DNA from: Naasia aerilata
Lineage (GTDB): Bacteria > Actinomycetota > Actinomycetes > Actinomycetales > Microbacteriaceae
DNA: 64,000 nt
Direction of reading: 5' to 3'
NCBI RefSeq assembly: GCF_030296595.1
Contig: NZ_AP027731.1
Location: 2,108,001 to 2,172,000, forward strand
Below the pieces are notes generated by a model. The model saw only the letters and a list, made by a program, of their open reading frames with translations, was not told the DNA's origin and searched no databases. Made by a program: the position numbers and the translations under genes. Below are positions 41,462 to 50,260 of the stretch, piece after piece; position 1 is the stretch's first letter, and the number at the start of each line of letters is the position of its first letter.

Positions 41462-41931
41462 GCGAGATCTACGCCACCGACCAGGAGAAGCTCGCCGTCG
41501 CGATCGCGGAGGCACGCAGGGGAGCCGACGAGGGCGGCATCCCCATCGGCGCCGCCCTGTTCGACGGGGAGGGCCGCCTGCTCGGCAGCGGCCACAACCG
41601 CCGCGTCCAGGACGACGACGCGTCGATGCATGCGGAGACGGACGCCTTCCGCAACGCGGGACGCCAGCGCTCCTACCGGAACGCCACCATGGTGACGACG
41701 CTCTCCCCGTGCTGGTACTGCTCGGGACTCGTCCGCCAGTTCGGCATCGGTCGGCTCGTGGTGGGGGAGGACCGCAGCTTCTTCGGCGGCCAGGACTGGG
41801 TCGCGGAGCACGGGACCGAACTGGTCGTGCTCGAGGACGAGGGCCTCATCGAGATGATGGGCGCCTTCATCCGTGACAACCCGGAGGTCTGGAACGAGGA
41901 CATCGGCGAGGACGACACGGCGCCGGATTGA
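41458..41931 (+). CDS. Yeast-type cytosine deaminase (CDA fold)
   Basis: A 157-residue zinc deaminase; yeast Fcy1 has 158. Zinc ligands are H58 in HAE with the proton-shuttle E60, and C85 and C88 in SPCWYC. The C-terminus (WNEDIGE) and the VVGEDRSFFGG and LVVLEDE segments match the Fcy1 type rather than TadA or the amidohydrolase CodA. It turns cytosine into uracil plus ammonia. The four-base overlap with the permease gene gives a cytosine uptake-and-salvage operon. ATG 41458. Confidence 0.88.
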   Translation: MSEIYATDQEKLAVAIAEARRGADEGGIPIGAALFDGEGRLLGSGHNRRVQDDDASMHAETDAFRNAGRQRSYRNATMVTTLSPCWYCSGLVRQFGIGRLVVGEDRSFFGGQDWVAEHGTELVVLEDEGLIEMMGAFIRDNPEVWNEDIGEDDTAPD

Positions 41932-42026
41932 GCGGCGACTGACCGGGTGCCGGAGAGCCGTGGCGCACTGGCGCGGCGGCCGGATCGGTGCTGAGATGTG
42001 GACGGCGTGCACATTGGGAGCTGGTC

Positions 42027-43456
42027 ATGACGGAGACGACGCGGGACGGTCGGTCCCGGCTCTCCCCGCGCGCCCTCCGGCCCTTCCGGGTGCCGCACTA
42101 CCGCCGCCTCGTCGCCGCGCTCACCCTGTCCCTCTTCGGCTCGGGCGTGTGGGTGGTCGCGCTGGTCTGGCAGGTCATCGAGCTCGGCGGTGGACCGACC
42201 GAGCTCTCGGCGGTCGCGACCGCGAACGCCGCGGGCATGCTCGTGACCGTGCTGCTCGGTGGCGCGCTCGCGGACCGGATCCCGCAGAAGCGCATCCTCC
42301 TCGCTGTCGAGGCGGGGAAGGCGCTCGCCATCGGGACGGCCGGCGTCCTGGCGGTCACCGGCAGCCTCGAGATCTGGCACCTCGCCGCCGCCTCGCTCGT
42401 CTACGGGGTGTCCGAGGGCTTCTTCTACCCGGCCTACTCAGCCTGGCTGCCCGCCCTGCTGCCCGCCGACGACCTGCTCGCCGCGAACGGCGTCGAGGGG
42501 GTGCTGCGGCCCACCGTCATGCAGGCCGCCGGCCCCGCGGCCGCGGGCGGCATCATCGCCGCGTGGTCGCCGGGGCTCGCGCTGCTCGTCATCGCGGCCG
42601 CACAGATCTGCGCGGCCGCCGTGCTCGGCACCATGCCGCGCACGCCCGTCCGCGGCGAGCCGGCCCCCGGGCATCCGATGACCGCCATGCTGCGGGACAT
42701 CGGGGAGGGCTTCCGGTACATGGTGCGGACGCGGTGGCTGCTCGTCACCCTGCTGTACGCGACCCTCCTGATCCTCGTGATCATGGGGCCGATCGAGGTG
42801 CTGCTGCCGTTCGCGGTCCGCGACCAGACGGGCGGCGGGGCGGGCGCCTTCGCGCTCGTGCTCGCCCTCTTCGGCGTCGGGGGCGCGCTCGGCTCGATCC
42901 TCGTGGCGTCGCTCCGGCTGCCCCGCCGCTACCTCACCGTGATGAACCTCCTGTGGGGCCTCGGGTGCATCCCCTGGCCTTCGTCGGCTTCACCGGTCAG
43001 CTCTGGGTCCTGGCCGCGATCATGTTCGTCGTGGGATTCACCTTCCAGGCGGGGACCGTGATCTGGGGCACCCTCCTGCAGCGCCGGGTGCCGCCGGCCC
43101 TGCTCGGCCGGGTCTCGAGCCTCGACTTCTTCGTCTCGCTCGCGCTCATGCCCGTGTCCATGGCGCTCGCCGGCCCGGTCGGGGAGCAGATCGGCATCCC
43201 GGCGACCTTCGTGATCGCAGGAGTGGTCCCGCCGTTCCTGGCCCTCGCCGCCGTGGTGGCCTTCGGACTGCTCCGGGATGAGATCGAGCACCCGCTCGAC
43301 CTCGCCTCCGGCCCACCAGGGGACCGAGCCGGGAACAGCTCAGAGGCCCCTGTCGACCATGTCGAGGAGGCGCTCGCGGGCGTCCCGGATCATGTCCTCG
43401 CTGAGGCCCCGGAGCGGGCCGTCGATGACCAGCATGGCGAGCCCGTGGACCGCTGA
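42027..43456 (+). CDS. MFS transporter, enterobactin-exporter-like (frame broken at 42971-42974)
   Basis: About 12 membrane helices. The N-terminal FRVPHYRRLVAALTLSLFGSGVWVVAL and the LADRIPQKRILL loop place it in the EntS/drug-exporter branch of the major facilitator family. One C is missing in the run at 42971-42974 (restored: CIPLAFVGFTG). As read, the frame ends at 43456 and overlaps the converging TetR gene by 117 bp; the last 40 residues after EIEHPLD look non-native, so a second error near 43310-43330 may hide an earlier stop. Substrate unknown; the neighbouring TetR may control it. Confidence 0.8.
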
Positions 43457-43984
43457 CCACGCGAGGAACTCGCGGCCGGGCCGTGAGGCGCGCTCGAGCG
43501 TGCCGGACTCCACCATCTCGTCGAGAACGGCGGCGAGCAGCTGGAACGGACTTCGGCCGTCCCGACCCGCCTTGGCCGGGCCGAAGGCGTCGCGGAGATC
43601 GCCGGGCACGGTGAACGCGGCCCGGAACAGGCCGGAGTCGTGCTGGGCGAAGTCGATGTAGGCACGGCCCACGGCGCGCAGCCGAAGGCGGGCGGTGGTC
43701 GCGGAGTCGGCGCTCGACTGGACGCCGGCCAGCTCGTCGCTCATGCGGTCGGCCGCCAGGCCCTGCGCGGCGTCCGAGACGGCGGCCAGGAGCGCTGCCC
43801 GATCCGCGAAGTGCCGGTACGCGGCGTTGGGGGAGACCCCGACCCGGCGGGTCGCCTCCCGCAGGACCACGGCATCCGGGCCGCCCGTGCGGGCCAGCTC
43901 CAGGCCGGCCGCGAGGAGGGCGTGCCGCAGATCGCCGTGCCGATAGGTGCTGCGCACCTCGGCGGCCGTCTCCGCGCTCTCCAC
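43340..43984 (-). CDS. TetR-family transcriptional regulator
   Basis: About 214 residues. The N-terminal helix-turn-helix is at about residues 10-55 (RHALLAAGLELARTGG ... VGVSPNAAYRHFADRAALL), followed by a TetR C-terminal ligand/dimer domain of the type in which VHGLAMLVIDGPL occurs. GTG 43984 is preferred over the longer frame because the 65 bp up to the diverging VOC gene should hold promoters. A candidate operator, GTTGACGCTGTTCAC at 44015-44029, lies between the two start codons. It probably controls itself and one of its neighbours. Confidence 0.85.
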   Translation of the reverse strand: MESAETAAEVRSTYRHGDLRHALLAAGLELARTGGPDAVVLREATRRVGVSPNAAYRHFADRAALLAAVSDAAQGLAADRMSDELAGVQSSADSATTARLRLRAVGRAYIDFAQHDSGLFRAAFTVPGDLRDAFGPAKAGRDGRSPFQLLAAVLDEMVESGTLERASRPGREFLAWSAVHGLAMLVIDGPLRGLSEDMIRDARERLLDMVDRGL

Positions 43985-44014
43985 CCCTAGACGATAGCCG
44001 AGTCGGCTGGCATT

Positions 44015-44029
44015 GTTGACGCTGTTCAC
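44015..44029. promoter_or_regulatory. Candidate TetR operator, imperfect palindrome
   Basis: GTTGACGCTGTTCAC lies in the 64 bp gap between the diverging tetR-like and VOC genes. Its outer GT..AC halves are partly symmetric. Placement fits autoregulation, but the symmetry is weak and no second copy was found by the MFS gene. Confidence 0.25.
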
Positions 44030-44048
44030 TTGCCGAGGAGGAGTTCCC

Positions 44049-44435
44049 ATGTTCGCCGACGCTCACGCCTTCAGCGGCTTCTCCTCGAACGCGATCGAAC
44101 AGTCGAAGGCGTTCTACGGCGACATCCTGGGCCTCCCGATCGAGGAGACGATGGGCGGGCTGCGGCTCACCCTGGGCGGCGGCGGCACGGTGTTCGTCTA
44201 TCCGAAGCCGAATCACGAGCCGGCGTCGTTCACGGTGCTGAACTTCCCCGTCCCCGATGTCGAGGCCGCCGTCGACGCCCTCAACGCCCGGGGCGTGCAG
44301 ACAAAGATCTACAGCGACGACGAGCTGCCCACCGACGAGAAGGGCATCCAGCGCACCGGCGGCAAGTGGGGGCCGGACATCGCCTGGTTCCGCGACCCGG
44401 CCGGCAACGTTCTCGCCGTGCTCCAGGAGGGCTGA
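44049..44435 (+). CDS. VOC-superfamily protein (glyoxalase/bleomycin-resistance fold)
   Basis: A 128-residue protein with two paired beta-alpha-beta-beta-beta units. AFSGFSSNAIEQSKAFYGDILGLP is the usual N-terminal unit, and DIAWFRDPAGNVLAVLQ closes the second. Such proteins bind a metal and act as lyases, dioxygenases or binding proteins; here no substrate can be assigned. ATG 44049 follows GAGGAGG(A) at good spacing. It diverges from the TetR gene and may be under its control. Confidence 0.85.
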   Translation: MFADAHAFSGFSSNAIEQSKAFYGDILGLPIEETMGGLRLTLGGGGTVFVYPKPNHEPASFTVLNFPVPDVEAAVDALNARGVQTKIYSDDELPTDEKGIQRTGGKWGPDIAWFRDPAGNVLAVLQEG

Positions 44436-44543
44436 CCGCCGACCCGCCGGGTTCCGCAGGTTCCACGGCGCTCCTACGGCGGGAGTGGGCAAGTCGGGTC
44501 GAGCGCAACCCTCCGGGAAGCCTCGGCCACGCCTGGCAGACTG

Positions 44544-46007
44544 ATGCCGATGCCAGCGGTCGACGCAGTGATCGTCGGGGCGGGGCCCAACGGGCTCGCC
44601 GCGGCCGTCACGCTCGCGCGCGCCGGGCTGTCCGTGCAGGTCTTCGAAGCGGCGGACACGATCGGGGGCGGGGCGCGCACCGCCGAGACGACGCTGCCCG
44701 GGTACCGGCACGACATCTGCTCGGCCGTCCACCCCATGGCCTTCGCCTCGCCCTTCTTCACGGAGTTCGGGCTGCGCGACCGGGTCGAGTTCGTCACCCC
44801 CGAGATCTCCTTCGCCCACCCGCTGGACGGCGGCCGCGCGGGCCTCGCATATCGTGACCTCGACCGGACGGTGGCGGAGCTGGGAGAGGACGGTCGCCGC
44901 TGGGCGTCGCTCTTCCGCGGGCTCGTCCGGCGAGCGGCGGACGTCGCCGAGTTCAGCGGGGACACACTGATCAGGGTGCCCCGGCACCCGTTCACGATGG
45001 CGCGGTTCGGGCTCGCGACCTTCGAGCAGGGCACCCGCGCCTGGAACGCCCGGTGGCACGGTGACGTCGCGCCCGCCCTTCTGAGCGGCGCGATGGCGCA
45101 CGCGGTGCAGCCGCTGCCGACCCTCGGCGCAGCGGCGGCCGGTCTCGCCCTCGTCACGCAGGCCCATGCGCAGGGCTGGCCGATCCCGATCGGGGGCAGC
45201 CAGACGATCCCCGACGCGCTCGCGGACGACCTTCGCGCGCACGGCGGCACCATCGAGGTGGGCAGGACCATCTCGTCGCTGGACGAGCTGCCGTCCTCCA
45301 CCGCCGTGCTCTTCGACACGAGCACCCGCGACCTCCTCCGCATCGCCGGCCGGCGGCTTCCGGATGCCTACCGCAGGCGCCTCGAGCGGTTCCGGTACGG
45401 CAGCGCGGTCGCCAAGATCGACTTCGCCCTGTCCGGTCCGGTGCCGTGGGCGGACTCCCGCGTCGCCGATGCCGGGACCGTGCACCTGGGCGGCACGCGC
45501 GCCGACATCGCGTATGCGGAGCGCGAGATCGCGGCCGGCCGGCACGCGGCGCGCCCCTACGTGCTCGTCTCGCAGCCCAGCCGATTCGACCCCACGCGCG
45601 CGCCGGAGGGACACGGCACCCTCTGGACGTACACCCACGTGCCGCGGTACTCCGCCGTCGACCAGACCGAGACCGTCATCCGCCAGATCGAGCGCTTCGC
45701 CCCCGGATTCCGCGACGTGATCCTCGGCTCCTCGAGCAGCACGGCGCTCCAGGTGGAGGCGCACGACCGGAACTACGTGGGCGGCGACATCGCCGCGGGC
45801 GCCGGCACCTTCTGGCAGCTCGTCGCCCGCCCCACCTTCTCGCCGGATCCGTGGCGGACCCCCGCGCGCGGGATCTACCTCTGCTCGTCGTCCGCCGCGC
45901 CGGGACCCGGCGTACACGGGCAGGCCGGCTGGCACGCCGCGCAGTCCGCGCTGGCCGCCGAGTTCGGCATCCGGCAGTCCCCGAACCTCGCCCCGACGGA
46001 AGGATGA
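44544..46007 (+). CDS. FAD-dependent phytoene-desaturase-like oxidoreductase
   Basis: A 487-residue flavoprotein. The FAD motif VGAGPNGLAAAVTLARAG is near the N-terminus, followed by GGGARTAE and the SSAAPGPGVHGQAGWHAA C-terminal segment of the carotenoid-desaturase-like NAD(P)/FAD family. No carotenoid genes are nearby, so phytoene is not a safe substrate guess. Start ATG 44544, with an ATG two codons later possible. The stop overlaps the start of the SRPBCC gene, indicating coupling. Confidence 0.87.
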   Translation: MPMPAVDAVIVGAGPNGLAAAVTLARAGLSVQVFEAADTIGGGARTAETTLPGYRHDICSAVHPMAFASPFFTEFGLRDRVEFVTPEISFAHPLDGGRAGLAYRDLDRTVAELGEDGRRWASLFRGLVRRAADVAEFSGDTLIRVPRHPFTMARFGLATFEQGTRAWNARWHGDVAPALLSGAMAHAVQPLPTLGAAAAGLALVTQAHAQGWPIPIGGSQTIPDALADDLRAHGGTIEVGRTISSLDELPSSTAVLFDTSTRDLLRIAGRRLPDAYRRRLERFRYGSAVAKIDFALSGPVPWADSRVADAGTVHLGGTRADIAYAEREIAAGRHAARPYVLVSQPSRFDPTRAPEGHGTLWTYTHVPRYSAVDQTETVIRQIERFAPGFRDVILGSSSSTALQVEAHDRNYVGGDIAAGAGTFWQLVARPTFSPDPWRTPARGIYLCSSSAAPGPGVHGQAGWHAAQSALAAEFGIRQSPNLAPTEG

Positions 46008-46447
46008 CCATGGCCCGCAACTCGCGCAGGATCGAGGCGACCCCCGAGCAGATCTTCGCCGTGCTCGCCGACGGCTGGCTCTACCCCAGCTGGGTGGTGG
46101 GCGCGTCCCGCATCCGCGGCGTCGACGCCGACTGGCCTGCCGTCCGCTCGGAGATCCACCATTCCTTCGGCGTCTGGCCTGTGCTCATCGACGACAAGAC
46201 GGTGATCCTCGAGTGGGATCCGCCGCGCCGCGCGGTGCTGCGCGCCCACGGGTGGCCCATCGGGGAGGCGGAGGTCACCATCCAGGTGAAGCGCACCGGA
46301 ACCGGGAGCCTCGTGCGGATCCTCGAGGACGCCGTCGCCGGTCCGGGGCGTCTCATCCCGTCGTTCGTGCGCCGCATCCTGCTGCACTACCGCAACACGG
46401 AGACGCTCCAGCGGCTCGCCTACCTGGCGGAGGGCGGCGCGCGCTGA
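46004..46447 (+). CDS. SRPBCC (START-like) lipid/ligand-binding protein
   Basis: A 147-residue protein with the helix-grip fold outline: an N-terminal strand, RRIEATPEQIFAVLADG, several antiparallel strands and a long C-terminal helix (LIPSFVRRILLHYRNTETLQRLAYLAE). Members bind hydrophobic ligands or act as cyclases/aromatases. Its ATG overlaps the stop of the FAD oxidoreductase (ATGA), so the two are coupled and the bound ligand may be that enzyme's substrate or product (inference). Confidence 0.85.
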   Translation: MTMARNSRRIEATPEQIFAVLADGWLYPSWVVGASRIRGVDADWPAVRSEIHHSFGVWPVLIDDKTVILEWDPPRRAVLRAHGWPIGEAEVTIQVKRTGTGSLVRILEDAVAGPGRLIPSFVRRILLHYRNTETLQRLAYLAEGGAR

Positions 46448-46448
46448 G

Positions 46449-46940
46449 TCAGCTCGCGAGCACGTTGTCCGTGAACGCCTCGAGGCGCGTCTGCAGCGTC
46501 GCGATGCGGCGCTCGACGATCTCCGCGGGATCCGGCTGCATGTCGAGCGCAGGCGGAGGCACACGGATGGTCAGCGAGCACGCGAGGTCCGCGCAGATGT
46601 AGGTGCCCACGGTGTTGCCCTCGCGCCCGGCCTCCCCGGCGCGCGGGGCGGAGAAGAGGGACACCTGACCCGCGGGCCGGTGCGTCTGGCACAGCGAGCA
46701 CATCGCGTTCATGCCCGGGCGCATCCGGTTCTCCGCGGCCCGCAGCATCATGCCGACCGGACGGCCGTCGCGCCACTGCACGATGTACGCGCGCTGCGGG
46801 CTCTTCGGGTCCCGCCAGCCCAGGTAGTCGCGCTGCTCCCAGAGCACCTCGTGGAGACCCGGGAGGGTCATCCGGGCACCGTCGCCCGCGCTCGCGTTGA
46901 TGAGCGAGCTGCGGATGTCCGATTCGGTGAGCGGCTGCAT
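46449..46940 (-). CDS. FBP-domain protein (FusB-like EF-G binding)
   Basis: A 163-residue protein with a C-terminal treble-clef zinc site formed by C81-x2-C84 and C116-x4-C121 (CSLC ... CADLAC). This matches the FBP domain of FusB/FusC and Listeria-type EF-G-binding proteins, which free EF-G from the ribosome, giving fusidic acid tolerance in staphylococci. Chromosomal actinobacterial copies are common and may serve ribosome recycling instead. ATG 46940. It ends 2 bp from the converging SRPBCC gene. Confidence 0.82.
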   Translation of the reverse strand: MQPLTESDIRSSLINASAGDGARMTLPGLHEVLWEQRDYLGWRDPKSPQRAYIVQWRDGRPVGMMLRAAENRMRPGMNAMCSLCQTHRPAGQVSLFSAPRAGEAGREGNTVGTYICADLACSLTIRVPPPALDMQPDPAEIVERRIATLQTRLEAFTDNVLAS

Positions 46941-46953
46941 GAGGCTCTCCAGC

Positions 46954-47565
46954 CTAACCGCGCTCCCGTCGCCGGCGGATCAGTGCTCCGATCGTCGGCG
47001 TCACGAAGAGCACGAACAGCGCCCAGTAGTTGAGCGCCGGGATGGCGGTGCCGAGGATCAGCGCGAGGACGAAGCCGGCCGAGACCCAGTAGCTCGCCGC
47101 GAAGCTCCGGGGCGTGATCGGGTTGTCAGCCGCCTGGATGTCCGGCGTGCGACGGATCAGGACGGACATGGCCGTGAGCACCAGGCTGGAGGCTGCCATG
47201 GTGCCGATGTAGAAGGCGACCAGGCCGGGGCTGGGGTTGAGCTGAGCGGTCAGCGCGGTGGGCAGCGGCAGGAGCACGATCGTGAACGCCCACAGCACGG
47301 TCAGGAACACGAGACGACCCGAGTAGGCCCCGACGTGTTCGAAGAGCTGGTGGTGGGCGAACCAGAGGCGGGCGATCACCGCGAAGCTGATGAGGAATCC
47401 GAGGATCTGACCGAAGTACCCGTCGAAGAGGACGCCGATCGAGCCGCCCTCGGCGGCGATGTCGGGCACGACCTCGACGAGCGGCAGGATCAGCAGGGTG
47501 ATCGCGATCGCGGTGATCGCGTCGGTGAAGAAGACGAGCCGTTCCAGCCCGCGCGTGGTCGCCAT
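46954..47565 (-). CDS. TMEM175/DUF1211-family membrane protein
   Basis: A 203-residue protein with six hydrophobic helices. The first helix begins RLVFFTDAITAIAITLLILPL, the variant of the FSD motif that lines the pore of bacterial TMEM175 potassium channels. Whether it conducts potassium here is inferred from the family. ATG 47565 is chosen because it starts directly before the first helix; longer frames add low-complexity residues. It lies 13 bp upstream of the FBP-domain gene on the same strand. Confidence 0.85.
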   Translation of the reverse strand: MATTRGLERLVFFTDAITAIAITLLILPLVEVVPDIAAEGGSIGVLFDGYFGQILGFLISFAVIARLWFAHHQLFEHVGAYSGRLVFLTVLWAFTIVLLPLPTALTAQLNPSPGLVAFYIGTMAASSLVLTAMSVLIRRTPDIQAADNPITPRSFAASYWVSAGFVLALILGTAIPALNYWALFVLFVTPTIGALIRRRRERG

Positions 47566-47605
47566 CCGCCTAGCCAACCACGGGGCGCACGCGGAACAAT
47601 GAGGC

Positions 47606-47869
47606 GTGGCCGCGGCTCTGGGACTCCTCCTCGCCGCCTTCGGCACGCCGGTCGGCGCCGACCCGGTCGTCGTGATCGCGGTCGCCGGGCTCGTGCTCCT
47701 CACCGCCCTCGCCGTGCTCGCGCTCGCCGGCTTCGTCCTCGCCGGCCCGACGGTCGCCGGTCGCCCTGCGGGCGGCCTCCTCCAGCACGGATCACCCGTC
47801 CTGCCGTCCTCTCGGCCGAGCAGCCGGCCGCGGCCGCGGGCGCCGAGCAGCGGGGTGCTCGCCGGATAG
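47606..47869 (+). CDS. Small membrane protein (DUF6412-like), upstream of YidC-like gene
   Basis: An 87-residue protein with two hydrophobic helices (about 3-14 and 21-48) and a Pro/Arg/Ser-rich tail. Proteins like this are found directly before the second YidC/Oxa1-like gene in several actinobacteria, and I recall the label DUF6412. GTG 47606 is the start. A role with the insertase is possible but only from position. It diverges from the TMEM175-like gene with 40 bp between them. Confidence 0.65.
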   Translation: MAAALGLLLAAFGTPVGADPVVVIAVAGLVLLTALAVLALAGFVLAGPTVAGRPAGGLLQHGSPVLPSSRPSSRPRPRAPSSGVLAG

Positions 47870-47927
47870 CGTTCTCGCGCTTCCCGGCCCGCGTCCCCTT
47901 TCTCGCTGTCCGGATCCGGGAGGACCC

Positions 47928-48650
47928 ATGTCTGTCTACGATTTCCCACCGCTCGCCGCCGCGCTCGACGCGGCCTACTCTTCCGTTCTCGCGCTCACCG
48001 GCTGGCTCGCGCCCGCGTTCGAGGACGTCGCTCCGCTCGCCGCCGTCGTCCTGCTCACCCTCGCCGTCCGAAGCGCCTTCGTCCCGCTCGCCGCGGCGGC
48101 GGTGCGTGCCCAGGCGGCCCAGCGCCGCATCGCGCCGGCCGTGCGCGAGCTGCAGCGCCGGTACGCCGGCGACGCCACCCGGCTGCAGCGTGAGCTCGCC
48201 GAGCTCTATCGGCGGGAGGACGCCTCCCCGTTCCGGGGAATGCTTCCCCTCCTCGCACAGGCCCCCGTGCTCACCGTGGTCTACGGCCTGTTCTCACATC
48301 CGATGATCTCGGGCCACGCCAACGCGCTCCTCTCCTCGGCCGTGTTCGGCGCCCCGCTCGGCGGGAGTCTCTGGTCCGCAGTCGCTGCGGGTGCAGTGTC
48401 CTGGCCAGCCGTCGCCGTGCCGCTCACCGTGGTGGCCCTCGCCGTCGCGTCCGCCGAGCTGACGCGCCGGCGGATCCGACGGCAGCAGCCGGCGGCGCCA
48501 CCGATGCTCGCCGCCCTCGCGTACGCGTCCGTGATCGCCACGGTCGTCGTGCCGTTGGCCGCCGCGACCTACCTTGCCGTCAGCGCTGCCTGGGGCGCCC
48601 TCGAGCGCCCGCTGCTGGAGCGGCGCATTGTGCGCCCGGCCACGCCGTAG
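47928..48650 (+). CDS. YidC/Oxa1-family membrane insertase, second type
   Basis: A 240-residue membrane protein with five hydrophobic segments. The positively charged residue in the groove helix is the arginine of LTLAVRSAFVPLA, followed by the cytoplasmic hairpin (QRRIAPAVRELQRRYAGD) and FRGMLPLLAQAPVLTVVYGLF, the family core. YidC inserts proteins into the membrane. The housekeeping yidC normally sits by rpmH-rnpA, so this is a paralogue. ATG 47928, 58 bp after the small membrane protein. Confidence 0.85.
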   Translation: MSVYDFPPLAAALDAAYSSVLALTGWLAPAFEDVAPLAAVVLLTLAVRSAFVPLAAAAVRAQAAQRRIAPAVRELQRRYAGDATRLQRELAELYRREDASPFRGMLPLLAQAPVLTVVYGLFSHPMISGHANALLSSAVFGAPLGGSLWSAVAAGAVSWPAVAVPLTVVALAVASAELTRRRIRRQQPAAPPMLAALAYASVIATVVVPLAAATYLAVSAAWGALERPLLERRIVRPATP

Positions 48651-48660
48651 CGTGGACGCG

Positions 48661-50180
48661 ATGACACCCGAGATCGCCCGACCCGATGCCGCGCTCGTCG
48701 ACCGGCTGCGGGACGACCTCGCGGCGTTCAGCGTCGCTGCGCTGTCCAGCGTGTGGGGACGCGCGGCCGACGCCGCGGTGCAGCGAGGGTCGCTCGCGCC
48801 CGCGCGCCGGGCGATCGCCGACGCCGGTGCGGGAGCCGCGGGGACGACTGCGGACCTCGCGGCGCTGTTCGTCCTCGGCCTGCCCCTGCCTGGGGATCGC
48901 GCAGGCGCCGCGCTGCCCCGCCTCGGGCTGGACGGCGCCCTGCGCCTCGGGCTCGTCCGGGAGGACGGCGGCGCGGTCCGGGCGCGGGTCGACCTTCGGC
49001 CCGTGCAGTTCGTCGACCCCGACGGCGTGGGGGAGTGGTGGATCGTCTCCGACCTGTCCGAGGCGGTCGTGGGCGCGGCGCTGCCCGAGGATCACGTGCT
49101 CGGCGTGGGAGGCGCGTCGCGCACGCTCGCCGGGCTGCAGCTTCCCCGCGACGCGGGCAGCGTCCTGGACCTCGGCACCGGCAGCGGCATCCAGGCCCTG
49201 CGGGCCGCCCGGTACGGGAGGCGGATCGTCGCCACCGATGTGTCGCGGCGGGCGCTCGACTACGCCGCCCTGAACGCGGCGCTCAACCGCGTCGAGCTCG
49301 ACCTCCGGCAGGGGAGCCTCTATGAGCCCGTCGCCGGCGAGCGGTTCGACCGGATCCTCTCCAACCCGCCGTTCGTCATCACCCCGCGCGTCCCCGGAGT
49401 CCCCGCGTACGAGTACCGCGACGGCGGGCTGCCCGGCGACGAGCTCGTCGAGGCCGTGGTCCGCGGCGCGGCTGAGCACCTGCGGCCCGGCGGCGTCGCC
49501 CAGCTGCTCGCCAACTGGGAGGACCGCCAGGGGGCCGAGGGTCGCGACCGCGTGGCGCGGTGGGCCGAGGAGGCAGGGCTCGACGCCTGGATCGTCCAGC
49601 GCGAGGTGCAGGATCCGGCGCTCTACGCCGAGACGTGGATCCGCGACGGCGGGACCCGGCCCGGCTCGGCCGGCTACGACGCCCTGCTCGAGGCGTGGCT
49701 CGACGACTTCGCGTCCCGCGGCGTTCGCTCGATCGGCTTCGGCTACGTGACCCTGCGGCGGCCGGAAGGGCGCAGTCCCCGGCGACGCGTCGAGGAGGAG
49801 CGCGGGGGATCGGCCGCGCTCGGCGGCCACCTGGCCGCCTGCCTCGACGCGCAGCAGTGGCTCGCGGAGACGGACGACGACGCCCTCCTCGCGGCCCGGC
49901 TCGTTGTGGCGGGCGACGTGACCGAGGAGCGCCACTACTGGCCCGGCGAGGAGCACCCCGCCGCGATCCAGCTGCGCCAGGGGGCGGGTTCCAGCGCGTG
50001 CTTCCCGTCGATCCCGCCGTCGCGGGCCTGGTCGGGGCGTGCGACGGCGAGCTCAGCGTGGGCGCGATCGCCGCCGCGCTCGCGGAGCTCCTCGATTCGG
50101 ACGCGGACGAGCTCCGCAGTGCGCTGCTGCCCGAGGTCCGCGAACTCGTCGCGATCGGGATGCTCCTCCCGCCCCAGTAG
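48661..50180 (+). CDS. SAM-dependent methyltransferase, DUF7059/PrmC-like (frame broken at 49980-49984)
   Basis: About 506 residues. An N-terminal helical domain (about 1-90) precedes a class I methyltransferase with VLDLGTGSGIQALRAA (SAM loop), ATDVSRRALDYA and the NPPFV motif, typical of N-methyltransferases acting on planar nitrogens (PrmC, RlmG, HemK). A long C-terminal domain follows. One G is missing in the run at 49980-49984; restored, the protein continues as GGGFQRVLPVDPAVAGLV to a stop at 50180. ATG 48661, 8 bp after the YidC-like gene. Target (protein or RNA) not known. Confidence 0.85.
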
Positions 50181-50260
50181 CGCCGAGCGCGGGTCGGGAC
50201 GACGAGCGCGGGGCGTCTCCGGGGCGCGCTCGGCGGTACGGGGCGCGCTCGGCGGGAGGG
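50181..50260. repeat. Palindromic GAGCGCG repeat between converging genes
   Basis: About 80 bp. GCCGAGCGCG at 50182-50191 pairs with CGCGCTCGGC at 50225-50234, with an inner GACGAGCGCG copy. Third locus of the family at 23804-25004 and 35044-35193; all three lie between converging genes. Confidence 0.7.
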
